Positions 1 to 9,264 of a stretch of DNA of 34,151 nucleotides are shown here, piece by piece. The position numbers and the translations under genes were made by a program. Position 1 is the stretch's first letter. The number at the start of each line of letters is the position of its first letter. This stretch comes from an uncultured archaeon A07HN63. GTDB lineage: Archaea > Halobacteriota > Halobacteria > Halobacteriales > Haloferacaceae. Where the stretch lies: assembly GCA_000496215.1 (NCBI GenBank), contig KI543219.1, forward strand, positions 17,191 to 51,341. The letters are read 5' to 3'. The notes below the pieces were generated by a model that was not told the DNA's origin, searched no databases, and was given only the letters and a program-made list of their open reading frames with translations.

Positions 1-1
1 C

Positions 2-586
2 GCCAACTGGTTTGCGGCCTACACCTACTGGCAGTTCAAATACTACGGCCACGACGACGTGAAACTGCTGGACGGCGGCCGCGAGTACTGGATCGAAAAC
101 GACTACACGACGACCGACGAGGAACCCTCGTTTTCCGCGGTTGACTACACCGCCTCCGGCCCGCGGGAGTCCATCCGCGCCTACCGGGACGATGTCGAGA
201 ACGCCATCGACCGCGATCTGCCGCTCGTCGACGTGCGCTCCCCAGAGGAGTTCACCGGCGAGATCCTCGCGCCGACCGGCCTGCAGGAGACCGCCCAGCG
301 CGGCGGCCACATCCCCGGTGCCCAGAACATCTCGTGGGCAGCCGTCACCAACGACGACGGGACGTTCAAAGACGCCGACGAGATCGAGGAGCTCTACGCC
401 GAGAAGGGCATCGACGGCGATGGCACCACCGTCGCCTACTGCCGCATCGGCGAGCGGTCGTCGGTCGCCTGGTTCGCGCTGCACGAACTGCTCGGCTACG
501 AGGACACCATCAACTACGATGGTTCCTGGACCGAGTGGGGCAACCTCGTGGGCGCACCGATCGAGACGGGCGAGGCTGACGACTGA
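2..586 (+). CDS. Rhodanese-type sulfurtransferase (5' truncated by window edge)
   Basis: Frame is open from base 2 (ANWFAAYTYWQFKYYGHDDVKLLDGG...). Active-site-like loop AYCRIGERSS and LVDVRSPEEFTGE rhodanese motif. Confidence 0.9.
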   Translation, partial: ANWFAAYTYWQFKYYGHDDVKLLDGGREYWIENDYTTTDEEPSFSAVDYTASGPRESIRAYRDDVENAIDRDLPLVDVRSPEEFTGEILAPTGLQETAQRGGHIPGAQNISWAAVTNDDGTFKDADEIEELYAEKGIDGDGTTVAYCRIGERSSVAWFALHELLGYEDTINYDGSWTEWGNLVGAPIETGEADD

Positions 587-811
587 CGCGAGACTCGAAC
601 TAACGAGAGGAGTCTCGGACTGTGCGAGCGGGCATCGCCCGCGAGCAAGCGAAGCGGGGAGGCGCAGCCGATCCGCAAAAACAGGCGACCCGGACGACTG
701 ACCGTAGCACTCGAATTTTTATTTTTCAACCGTCGTCAGCGACAGCAATCTGATGAACAGGTCGACCGCCGACCGACAGGACTCAAGACCCCTCGTTGTC
801 TACAGCAAGCC

Positions 812-1447
812 ATGACAGCCAGCGACTTCGTCGACAGCGTCAGTGAGGCCAACCAGACCGCCCTCTCGCGGCTTGGCTCCTCGAAACTACTGTATGCAGA
901 AACCGAGGGTAATCTCGACCCCGAGCACGTCCTGCGAGCCGCGGCCGTCGCCGAGGACGCGGCCAGCCAGACGTTCGAGGCGTGGAGCGACGACGAGGCC
1001 GACGACGATGCGGCTGATCTTTTCGCCACTGTCGCCGACGAGGAGGCCGCCCACTTCGAGACGGTCGCCGACGAGCTCGACGACCCGCCCCGGGCAGCCG
1101 ACAGCGACGTGCCAGCCATCCAGTCGGTGCTGCGTGAGTTCGAGGAGACGGTCGAACGGGCCGGTGGGCTCGTCGGTCGGTCTCTCGTCGCCAAGAAGTC
1201 AAAGGAGCAGTACACCGGCTACTTCACCGGCGAGGCCGACCCACAGACGGCCAGCGTGTTCCGCGGACTCGGCGACGATGTCGATACACAGATCGACGCG
1301 GCGGTCAACCTTGTCAACGCTGTCTGTGCAACCGACGACGACCGCGACCGCGCCCACGAGGCCGCAAGCGAGGCGATTCAGGCCGCCTACGAGGAGTACA
1401 CCGAATCCTTGGAGGCGATGGGCGTCAACCCGAAACCGGTCTGCTAG
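812..1447 (+). CDS. Ferritin-like/rubrerythrin-family protein
   Basis: 211 aa, helical, E/H-rich motifs (YAETEGNLDPEHVL..., VADEEAAHFETVADEL). Confidence 0.65.
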   Translation: MTASDFVDSVSEANQTALSRLGSSKLLYAETEGNLDPEHVLRAAAVAEDAASQTFEAWSDDEADDDAADLFATVADEEAAHFETVADELDDPPRAADSDVPAIQSVLREFEETVERAGGLVGRSLVAKKSKEQYTGYFTGEADPQTASVFRGLGDDVDTQIDAAVNLVNAVCATDDDRDRAHEAASEAIQAAYEEYTESLEAMGVNPKPVC

Positions 1448-1476
1448 CGTCTACCGGGGGTGTTGTTTGGAGGAAC

Positions 1477-1740
1477 TTACGCCTCGTCATCACCTGTGTC
1501 TGCTGGGCTGGCATACTGGAAATACCCAAAGAGCGCAATCGCCAGTGCAACGTAATAAATCAGCTGTGGCCACGCGGCCGGTGCATACTGTTCCCAGACG
1601 ACTGAGATACCGACAAACAATAGTAACGAGACCGCAAGATCCTCCAGCAAATCTGTCTCGTTGCGATAGATACCGTCGATGAGTGCCTGTAACCGACTCA
1701 CGGTCTGGCTGAAGACGAGGATGGGCTTAAGCTTACTCAC
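1477..1740 (-). CDS. Small membrane protein, function unknown
   Basis: 87 aa with two hydrophobic segments (DLAVSLLLFVGISVVW; LIYYVALAIALFGYF). Confidence 0.6.
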   Translation of the reverse strand: MSKLKPILVFSQTVSRLQALIDGIYRNETDLLEDLAVSLLLFVGISVVWEQYAPAAWPQLIYYVALAIALFGYFQYASPADTGDDEA

Positions 1741-2221
1741 CGGGGTAGTCGCCGGCCGCGTTTGCGGCCGGAGCGTCCGCCTCCGTGCGGTATAGCACCG
1801 TCAAGAGGGCGAGCAGCGCGAGTTCGAGAAGCTTCGAGATCGCCGCGAGCGGGTTGTTTGCGAGATGGGCGACAACGACCCGCCACGCCGCTTCATCGTG
1901 AGTGATCGGCTCTGGTCCCCACGGCCAGAAGGCGCCGTGCGCCAGCCCGGTATGCCACAGCGGGTATCCGATGAGGTACGCGAGCATCAGCGCGATCCCG
2001 GCGAGATAGACCGGGGTGGGGTCGTGGTCGTCAAGCACGCGAGCGATACCGAAAAAGATCGCCATCCCCGAGCCGACGAAGAGAAACGGTCTGGGGTCGG
2101 GAAACTGCCCCACCTGTGCGTAGAGGACCAGCTTTCGAAACCCGACATCGCTTCCGATATGAATCGCGGCGATGGCCACCGCCAGCGCGCCGGCCAGATA
2201 CCGGAGGCCAGTTCGGTCCAT
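1733..2221 (-). CDS. Membrane protein, function unknown
   Basis: Start chosen at MDRTGLRYLAGALAVAIAAIHIG within the 701-aa ORF. Several hydrophobic helices; 3' end overlaps the start of the next minus-strand gene. Confidence 0.7.
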   Translation of the reverse strand: MDRTGLRYLAGALAVAIAAIHIGSDVGFRKLVLYAQVGQFPDPRPFLFVGSGMAIFFGIARVLDDHDPTPVYLAGIALMLAYLIGYPLWHTGLAHGAFWPWGPEPITHDEAAWRVVVAHLANNPLAAISKLLELALLALLTVLYRTEADAPAANAAGDYPGE

Positions 2222-2335
2222 ACGCGATCTAGCGGTGAGCCCCGCCTGAGCGTTTCGATGTAGACTCGCCGGCAGGTGTCGATACCACGACCCGGAGTGA
2301 GAAGAGCTATCACCACTGTGGCACCCAGTATGTGT

Positions 2336-3457
2336 ATGACCACATTCGCCGACCGCGTCGAGCGAATCTCGATCAGTGGCATCCGCGAGGTCTTCGAGGC
2401 AGCGGGCGAGGACGCGATCAATCTCGGCCTCGGCCAGCCGGATTTCCCGACACCCGAACACGCACGTCAGGCAGCCGTCGACGCCATCGAGGCGGGCGAG
2501 GCCGACGGCTACACCGAAAACAAGGGTCGAATCGAGCTCCGGGAAGCCATCACCGCAAAATACCAGCGCGATCAGGGCCTCGATATCGATCCCGGCGACG
2601 TGATCGCCACCTCCGGCGGCAGCGAGGCCCTCCATCTCGCACTCGCGGCCCACGTCGACGCAGGCCAGGAGGTCATCATCCCCGATCCCGGCTTCGTCTC
2701 CTACGAGGCGATCACCAAACTCGTCGACGGTGAACCCGTCCCGGTTGGCCTGCGCGACGACCTCACCCTCGATCCCGCCGCTGTCGAGGATGCCATCACC
2801 GACGACACCGCGGCATTCGTTATCAACTCGCCGGCGAACCCGACCGGCGCGGTCGCCAGCGAGGAGGATATCCGCGAGTTTGCCCGGATCGCCGACGAGC
2901 ACGACGTGGTCTGTGTGTCCGACGAGGTCTACGAGTACACCATCTTCGAGGGCGAGCACCACTCGCCAGCGGAGTACGCCGAGAGCGACAACATCGTCGT
3001 CGTCAACTCCGCCTCGAAGCTGTTCTCGATGACGGGCTGGCGACTCGGCTGGGTGACAGCGAGCACCAACCGAATCGAGCGCATGTTGCGGGTCCACCAG
3101 TACACGCAGGCCTGTGCGAGCGCGCCCGCACAGTTCGCCGCCGAAGCCGCTCTCGATGGGCCACAGGACGTGGTCGACGAGATGACCGAGTCGTTCCAGC
3201 GTCGCCGCGACATCCTGCTCGACGGGCTCACCGAGCACGGCATCGAGTGTCCGACACCACGCGGCGCGTTCTACGCCATGCCGCGCGTCCCAGCGGGTTT
3301 CGTCGACGAGTGTCTCGACCGCGGTGTGATCGTCGTCCCCGGCGAGGCCTTCGGCGAGGCGGGCGACGGGCTCGCCCGCATCTCGTATGCGACCGACGAG
3401 GAGACGCTGCGCGAGGCCATCGAGATCATGGGCGAGGCCGCGGCCGCAGTCCGGTAA
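2336..3457 (+). CDS. Pyridoxal-phosphate aminotransferase class I/II (aspartate/alanine type)
   Basis: NLGLGQPDFPTPEH, NSPANPTGAV, PLP-Lys motif NSASKLFSMTGWRLGW. Confidence 0.93.
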   Translation: MTTFADRVERISISGIREVFEAAGEDAINLGLGQPDFPTPEHARQAAVDAIEAGEADGYTENKGRIELREAITAKYQRDQGLDIDPGDVIATSGGSEALHLALAAHVDAGQEVIIPDPGFVSYEAITKLVDGEPVPVGLRDDLTLDPAAVEDAITDDTAAFVINSPANPTGAVASEEDIREFARIADEHDVVCVSDEVYEYTIFEGEHHSPAEYAESDNIVVVNSASKLFSMTGWRLGWVTASTNRIERMLRVHQYTQACASAPAQFAAEAALDGPQDVVDEMTESFQRRRDILLDGLTEHGIECPTPRGAFYAMPRVPAGFVDECLDRGVIVVPGEAFGEAGDGLARISYATDEETLREAIEIMGEAAAAVR

Positions 3458-3505
3458 CGAGCCTGGCACCCGAAACGGTTTGCAGGCGGCGGCCGAGCCA
3501 TCGGT

Positions 3506-5326
3506 ATGCACGATATCGAACGGTATCTCAACATCCGCACCGCAGTCGGCGCGAGCTTCGGCCCCGATGGCGACCGCCTCTGTTTTCGGTTCAACGCCAC
3601 GGGCACGCCACAGCTGTGGAGCCTCACGAAACCGGGCGCGTGGCCGACCCAGCACACGTTCTACGACGAACGGGTGATCAGTGCCTCGATGTCGCCCGAA
3701 CGCGACGAACTGATTTTCGGCAAGGATGTCGGCGGCAACGAACGCGTTCAACTGCACCGTCTCGATTTCGACGACGGCACGATCACCGACCTCACCCAGC
3801 ATCCTGAGGCAAAGCACCGCTGGGGTGGCTGGAGCCACGACGGCGACCGCTTCGCCTTCACGTCGAATCGCCGCGACGAGAGTGTGTTCGACGTGTACAC
3901 CCAGTCACGCACCGCCACCGGCGACGACGCCGAACTCGTCGCCGAGGGCGACGGCTGGCTCAGCCTCGGCGGGTGGAGTCCCGATGACGACCGGCTGCTC
4001 GTCGTCCGCTCGTACTCTGGTTTCGATCAGGATCTTTCGGTGCTGGATATCGACACCGGCGAGCGAACCCACCTGACACCACACGATGGCGACGTGCGCT
4101 ATCGGAGTGCGAGCTGGGGTCCCGATGGTGAGAGTATCTATCTGGTGACCGACCGCGAGACCGACACGCTCCGGCTCGAACGGCTCCACGTCGACACCGG
4201 CGAGTTCACCGTCGTCGAAACCGAAGACAGAGACCACCACACTGACGACGACTGGAACGTCAGCGGGCTCACGCTGGATGTGGACAGCCGCCGACTCGTC
4301 TATCGCCGCAACGTCGACGGCTACACCGAGTTGACGGCGGGCGAACTCGTCGGGCCGGACCGGATCGACCCCTTCCCCGAGCCCGACCTCCCGGACGGCG
4401 TCGCCGGCGGAATCGACTTCGGACCTGACGGCGAGCGGATCGCGCTCACGGTCACCAGCCGAACGCGCAATAGCAATATCCACGTTATCGATCTGCGGAG
4501 CGGCGAGAGCGAACAGTGGACCTGCGCGGGCACCGCCGGCATCCCGCGAGAGAGCTTTGTCGCGCCTGAATCAATCTCGTATCCAACCTTCGACGACCGT
4601 TCGATTCCGGCGTTTTTCTCGGTGCCCGACGACAGCGCAGCCGGCGAGACGCCCGTCATCGTCGACATCCACGGCGGCCCCGAATCCCAGCGACGGCCCT
4701 CCTTTAGCGGCGTCAAGCAGTATCTGCTGGCCAACGGCTACGCCGTCTTCGAGCCGAACGTCCGCGGTTCGGCGGGCTACGGGAAGGCGTACGCCAGCCT
4801 CGACGATGTCGAAAAACGGATGGATTCCGTCGCCGATATCGAGGCGGCCGTCGACTGGCTGGCCGATCACCCCGCTGTCGACACCGACCGAATCGTCGCC
4901 ATGGGCGGCTCCTACGGCGGGTTCATGGTGCTGGCAGCAATGACGGAGTATCCCGATCTGTGGGCGGCCGGGATCGATATCGTCGGCATCGCGGATTTCG
5001 TCACGTTCCTCGAAAACACCGGCGAGTGGCGGCGCGAACTCCGTGAGGCCGAGTACGGTTCGCTCGAAGAGGACCGGGAGCTACTGGAGTCGATCTCGCC
5101 GATCAACCGGATCGACGCCATCGACGCGCCGCTGTTCGTGCTGCACGGCGAGAACGACCCGCGAGTGCCCGTTGGCGAGGCCGAACAGATCGTGGAGGCC
5201 GCAAGTGCGCAGGGGGTGCCGGTACGAAAACTGATCTTCGAGGACGAGGGCCACGGCTTCAGCAAGCTAGAGAATCGGATCAAAGCCTACCAGGCAGTTG
5301 TCGACTTCCTAGACGAACACGTCTGA
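3506..5326 (+). CDS. S9 family prolyl oligopeptidase / acylaminoacyl-peptidase
   Basis: N-terminal beta-propeller-like repeats; C-terminal alpha/beta hydrolase with GGSYGGFM nucleophile elbow, DIHGGPESQ, HGENDPRVP, DEGHGF. Confidence 0.94.
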   Translation: MHDIERYLNIRTAVGASFGPDGDRLCFRFNATGTPQLWSLTKPGAWPTQHTFYDERVISASMSPERDELIFGKDVGGNERVQLHRLDFDDGTITDLTQHPEAKHRWGGWSHDGDRFAFTSNRRDESVFDVYTQSRTATGDDAELVAEGDGWLSLGGWSPDDDRLLVVRSYSGFDQDLSVLDIDTGERTHLTPHDGDVRYRSASWGPDGESIYLVTDRETDTLRLERLHVDTGEFTVVETEDRDHHTDDDWNVSGLTLDVDSRRLVYRRNVDGYTELTAGELVGPDRIDPFPEPDLPDGVAGGIDFGPDGERIALTVTSRTRNSNIHVIDLRSGESEQWTCAGTAGIPRESFVAPESISYPTFDDRSIPAFFSVPDDSAAGETPVIVDIHGGPESQRRPSFSGVKQYLLANGYAVFEPNVRGSAGYGKAYASLDDVEKRMDSVADIEAAVDWLADHPAVDTDRIVAMGGSYGGFMVLAAMTEYPDLWAAGIDIVGIADFVTFLENTGEWRRELREAEYGSLEEDRELLESISPINRIDAIDAPLFVLHGENDPRVPVGEAEQIVEAASAQGVPVRKLIFEDEGHGFSKLENRIKAYQAVVDFLDEHV

Positions 5327-5665
5327 TTAGGCGAGGTAGTCGCGGGCTGCGTCGAGAGCGGTCGCACACACCTCATCGGTAACGGTCCCGACGCCCTGCT
5401 CGATAGCTGTGTGTTTCAGCGTCGTCAGGAACCATGGAGACACGTAGCTCGTTTCCGGGAGCCCGCCGACTGCCCACGACTCAGCGGTGAGTTCGATTGC
5501 TTGCTCGCGCTCGGTCGTCGTGATCCCGGCGACGAGGTAGTCCTCGCCGTGAAACGGGTGGTCGTCGTTGCTGAGCACGAACCACGGCCGGGCACTCGTC
5601 TTGAACAGGCCATCGTGCCAGACGATATCGCCGCGGGTGAACGCCTCGTCGGTTCGATCAGCCAT
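5327..5665 (-). CDS. PemK/MazF-like toxin-family protein
   Basis: MADRTDEAFTRGDIVWHDGLFKTSARPWFVLSNDDHPFHGEDYLVAGITTTERE: MazF-type N-terminus. Overlaps the stop of the upstream wHTH gene. Confidence 0.72.
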   Translation of the reverse strand: MADRTDEAFTRGDIVWHDGLFKTSARPWFVLSNDDHPFHGEDYLVAGITTTEREQAIELTAESWAVGGLPETSYVSPWFLTTLKHTAIEQGVGTVTDEVCATALDAARDYLA

Positions 5666-6035
5666 CGTCGCCCTCGCTATCGATGGTTCGAGGGTCGACA
5701 GCTGTCTCCTGCCAGTCGCCGAACTCCTCCTCACCGAACCGGTCTTCAGCAGCGGCGAGGCCGTTGACCATCGCGCCGTAGCTGGCGAGGCGGTCGTCGT
5801 CGCCAATCGCCCAGTAGGGCTCCTTGTGTCGGACGAGCCCGCGGTCGTGAAGCCGACTAAGCGTTGTGCCGACGCTGCCCCGGGGAACGTCGGTTGTCTC
5901 GCTGATCTCTTTCGGCGTGAATCCCTGTTCCGGATGGTCGGCGAGGAATTCGAGAATCGTGTGTGCATTCGATCCGTCGGTAAGCTGGAGTGATCGGTCA
6001 TCGTCGGGATCGTATGTTTTGAAATCGACTGGCAT
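5658..6035 (-). CDS. Winged-HTH (MarR-like) protein, putative antitoxin/autoregulator
   Basis: MPVDFKTYDPDDDRSLQLTDGSNAHTILEFLADHPEQGFTPKEISETTDVPRGSVGTTLSRLHDRGLV wHTH; 8-nt overlap with the MazF-like gene. Confidence 0.75.
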   Translation of the reverse strand: MPVDFKTYDPDDDRSLQLTDGSNAHTILEFLADHPEQGFTPKEISETTDVPRGSVGTTLSRLHDRGLVRHKEPYWAIGDDDRLASYGAMVNGLAAAEDRFGEEEFGDWQETAVDPRTIDSEGDDG

Positions 6036-6060
6036 ACAATATAGTTTGTAATTGATTGTA
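6035..6060 (-). promoter_or_regulatory. Candidate operator of the wHTH/MazF-like operon
   Basis: Minus strand TTACAATCAATTACAAACTATATTGTATG: two TTACAA boxes 10 bp apart plus an inverted TTGTA abutting the start codon. Confidence 0.35.
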
Positions 6061-6111
6061 ATAGCAGTTGTGGCCGGTAAAGTCAAACCGTTCTCGCCCG
6101 AATTGCCAGCC

Positions 6112-6534
6112 ATGAGCGCGGACTCGACACAGCGGGCGATCCGGTGTCTGATCGCCAAGGTCGGCCTCGACGGCCACGACCGCGGCGCGCAGGTCATCGC
6201 CCGTGCGTTCCGGGACGCGGGTTTCGAGGTTGTCTACTCCGGACTCCATCGCGCGCCCGAGGAGATCGTGCAGGCGGCTGTTCAGGAGGATGTCGACGTG
6301 ATCGGTATCTCGATTCTGTCGGGAGCCCACAACACGCTGATCCCGAAGATCATCGACGGGCTGGAATCCTACGGCGCGCTCGACGACACGCTGATTCTCG
6401 TCGGCGGGATCATCCCCGAGGAGGACGAATCACACCTCAAGGAGCTCGGCGTCGCCGAGATCTTCGGGCCGGGCACACCGATGGCGGAGACCGTCGATTT
6501 CGTCCGAGAGCATGCGGGCACGGAGGCGGAATGA
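6112..6534 (+). CDS. mcmA2: Methylmalonyl-CoA mutase, cobalamin-binding subunit
   Basis: B12-binding motif AKVGLDGHDRGAQVIARAFRDAGFEVVYSGLHRAPEEIV and ILVGGIIPEED. Confidence 0.95.
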   Translation: MSADSTQRAIRCLIAKVGLDGHDRGAQVIARAFRDAGFEVVYSGLHRAPEEIVQAAVQEDVDVIGISILSGAHNTLIPKIIDGLESYGALDDTLILVGGIIPEEDESHLKELGVAEIFGPGTPMAETVDFVREHAGTEAE

Positions 6535-7733
6535 CCGACGACACCGGGCGCGACGAGGGCGAGGAAGCGATCCCTCACGAGATATTGGCGACGCGATCCG
6601 AGGACCCAGAGGCCGCGCTGTCGGCGGCGGACGAGACGCTGCTCTCGGAGGTACTCGACGGCGACCAGCGCGCGCTGGCCCGCGTGCTGACGAAGATCGA
6701 AAACCGCGCCGACGGCGCCCGCGACCTGCTGGCCGCACTGCACGACCACACCGGCACGACACCCGTACTTGGGGTCACCGGGAGCCCGGGCGCAGGGAAA
6801 TCGACACTCGTCGACGAGCTTACCGATCACTATCGAGAGCAAGGTGAGCGGCTCGGTATTCTCGCGGTCGACCCCTCCTCGCCGTACACCGGCGGCTCCG
6901 TACTGGGCGACCGGATCAGGATGGGATCGACCGCTGGCGACGAGGGCGTCTTCATCCGGTCGATGAGCGCACGCGGTCGGCTCGGCGGGCTCTCGATGGC
7001 AACGAGCGACGCGGTCACCGCGCTGGACGCGTTCGGCATGGATCGAATCATCATCGAGACCGTCGGCGCGGGACAGAACGAGGTCGATATCGTCGAGACC
7101 GCCGACACCGTCGTCGTCGTCGTCCAGCCCGGATCGGGCGACGACGTGCAACTACTGAAAGCCGGGATCCTCGAGATCGGCGATATCTTCGTCGTCAACA
7201 AGGCCGATATGGACGGCGCGGCCCAGACCGCCGCGGATCTGGAGGCGATGGTCCACGGCCAGCAACCGACCGGCGGCGTCGCCGGCCACCACACGCCCGA
7301 CGCGAGCAACCCATCAACGGAAACCGATGGCGACGCGGGCCGGGACCGAGCCAGCGAACGCCAGGGGGATGCGGGCACCACCGACGGCGCGAGCGAGGGC
7401 GACGACGCGGAGTGGACACCGCCGGTCGTGGAGACAGTCGCCACGACCGGTGACGGGATCGACGAGTTCACCGCAGCAATCGCCGATCACGACCGGTATC
7501 TCGACCGGTCGGGCGATGGCGAGGCCCGACAGCAGCAACGTGCCGCGGCCACACTCCAGCGGTTACTCCAGCAGGACCTCGGTGCGATCAGCGAGCAGTT
7601 GCTGGCGGCCAACGGCGGACTCGATGCGCTGGCCGCTGCTGTCGCCGACCGGCAGACCGATCCCTACACCCTCGTCCAGCGGCTCACCGATCCGGTGGCC
7701 TCGGCCATCGAGCAGATTGACGGCCACGAATAG
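6531..7733 (+). CDS. meaB: Methylmalonyl-CoA mutase-associated GTPase MeaB (ArgK-type)
   Basis: Walker A GSPGAGKSTLVDEL, PSSPYTGGSVLGDRIRM, ETVGAGQNEVDIV, VNKAD. ATGA overlap with mcmA2. Confidence 0.93.
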   Translation: MTDDTGRDEGEEAIPHEILATRSEDPEAALSAADETLLSEVLDGDQRALARVLTKIENRADGARDLLAALHDHTGTTPVLGVTGSPGAGKSTLVDELTDHYREQGERLGILAVDPSSPYTGGSVLGDRIRMGSTAGDEGVFIRSMSARGRLGGLSMATSDAVTALDAFGMDRIIIETVGAGQNEVDIVETADTVVVVVQPGSGDDVQLLKAGILEIGDIFVVNKADMDGAAQTAADLEAMVHGQQPTGGVAGHHTPDASNPSTETDGDAGRDRASERQGDAGTTDGASEGDDAEWTPPVVETVATTGDGIDEFTAAIADHDRYLDRSGDGEARQQQRAAATLQRLLQQDLGAISEQLLAANGGLDALAAAVADRQTDPYTLVQRLTDPVASAIEQIDGHE

Positions 7734-7923
7734 ACGGCCCGTTCAGATCACCAGTTTTGGATCAAAGATTCTTGAAGATATGAGTTAATTATCCCAGAAT
7801 TGGCCGAAAAACAGACGGTTCTACCCGTGTAGACGCAATGTTAGCAGAGGTATTAAGAGAGGGCAGTAACAATCGTACTTACTGAACAACACGTTCGTTC
7901 GCTAGTCAGTCTCACCAATATCA

Positions 7924-9264
7924 ATGAGTAATAATGCGCAGTCCAGCGAGACCGATTTTCTCTACACCCTCGCCAGCAACGGGCGATTCGATCGGATCGC
8001 GGATTACGTGGCGAGCAACGAGGCACTCGCGGTTCGGTACGGTGCGGCCGGCATCCTCACTGAGTTCGCCAGTGATCTCAAGACAGCGGCCACAACCGAA
8101 TTGCGGAAAAAGCTGATCAACGCCGTCCTCGAGGAGCCCGATGACAGGGTCCGGGCACGGGTCGTCGAGGCTCTGCTCTACATCGACGAATCGATTCTCG
8201 ATACGCTCGTCACCAAGATCGCCGCCGACAGAGAGCCGACGCCGACAGATTCCCCACATCCACTTCTCTTGGTCGAGTGGCTGGGAAGCGACTCCGTGGA
8301 ACTACGCCTCCTGGCGGTCGCGGGGCTCGGCGATGTCGGGACACCGTCGATGATCCCGAAGCTCTCGTCGGCGTGTTCCGATACGGACAGACGCGTCCGC
8401 GAACGCGCACTAAAAGAGCTCGGTCGGATCGGCAACCCCCGGTGTGTCGAGGAGGTCGCGGACTGTCTCGATAGCGACATCGCATCGATCCGCCACGAGG
8501 CAGCCAAAACGCTGGGCGAAATCAACACACGGGGCGCCATCGATCGCCTCAGACCAGCCGGTAGACGCGATGAAGACGACGAACTCCGGCGGATCGCCCT
8601 CGACCAGCTCGGGACGTTCCCCTCCAGTGACGTGATCAATACCCTCACCGACGGGGTCACCGACGAGGATCCCGAGATCCGGCAGGCAGCGGCCTCGTCG
8701 CTGATGGAGCTGATCTCGTCGGCGTCCTTCGAGGAGAGCCACACGATCCGTGAGGAGGTTGCCGAGGAAATCGAAGCACTCAATGAGGACGTGGTGCCCG
8801 CGTTTGTCACGCTGTTCACCGACACGCACAGGACAACGATCCGTCGAAACACCGCCTGGCTACTGGGTCGGATCGGCGATAACCGGGAGGAGGTCGTCGA
8901 CCACCTGCTGGATGCGCTGTCGGACGACGACTTCACGACGTCCCAGATCGCCGCCTCCAGTCTCGCCCGGATCGGCGGCCGGGATATCGAAGACCGGCTC
9001 GAAGAGTTCATCGAGGATCACCCCGAAGGGTCGGGGACACGGACACGTGCTGAGTTCGTCCTGACCCAGATAACCGAGGGTGAGGGAGGTCTGGTCCTGG
9101 AACGAACCGTGGAGTACATCCACGTTAGCGAGCCGGATGACTACACCCGACAGAAACGGGCGGAGACGGAACCGGCGATCGACAAGATAGGGTCAGAGGA
9201 TACGACAGGAGAGGCAGCAGCCGAGGAAACGGAGTCAGCCACCACCGAGACGGAGTCCGGATAG
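7924..9264 (+). CDS. HEAT-repeat protein
   Basis: Repeated helical motifs, e.g. DRRVRERALKELGRIGN / SIRHEAAKTLGEIN / EIRQAAASSLMELI. Confidence 0.88.
   Translation: MSNNAQSSETDFLYTLASNGRFDRIADYVASNEALAVRYGAAGILTEFASDLKTAATTELRKKLINAVLEEPDDRVRARVVEALLYIDESILDTLVTKIAADREPTPTDSPHPLLLVEWLGSDSVELRLLAVAGLGDVGTPSMIPKLSSACSDTDRRVRERALKELGRIGNPRCVEEVADCLDSDIASIRHEAAKTLGEINTRGAIDRLRPAGRRDEDDELRRIALDQLGTFPSSDVINTLTDGVTDEDPEIRQAAASSLMELISSASFEESHTIREEVAEEIEALNEDVVPAFVTLFTDTHRTTIRRNTAWLLGRIGDNREEVVDHLLDALSDDDFTTSQIAASSLARIGGRDIEDRLEEFIEDHPEGSGTRTRAEFVLTQITEGEGGLVLERTVEYIHVSEPDDYTRQKRAETEPAIDKIGSEDTTGEAAAEETESATTETESG

Noticed and set aside
1733-3838. 701-aa minus-strand ORF
   Set aside because: Only the last ~162 aa (MDRTGLRY...) look like a protein; the remainder is antisense to a clear aminotransferase and is an artefact of GC-rich codon structure.
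7883-7900. GAACAACACGTTCGTTC, similar to the TetR palindrome, upstream of the HEAT gene
   Set aside because: Only the right half-site matches; symmetry is imperfect and no link to the TetR regulator can be shown.
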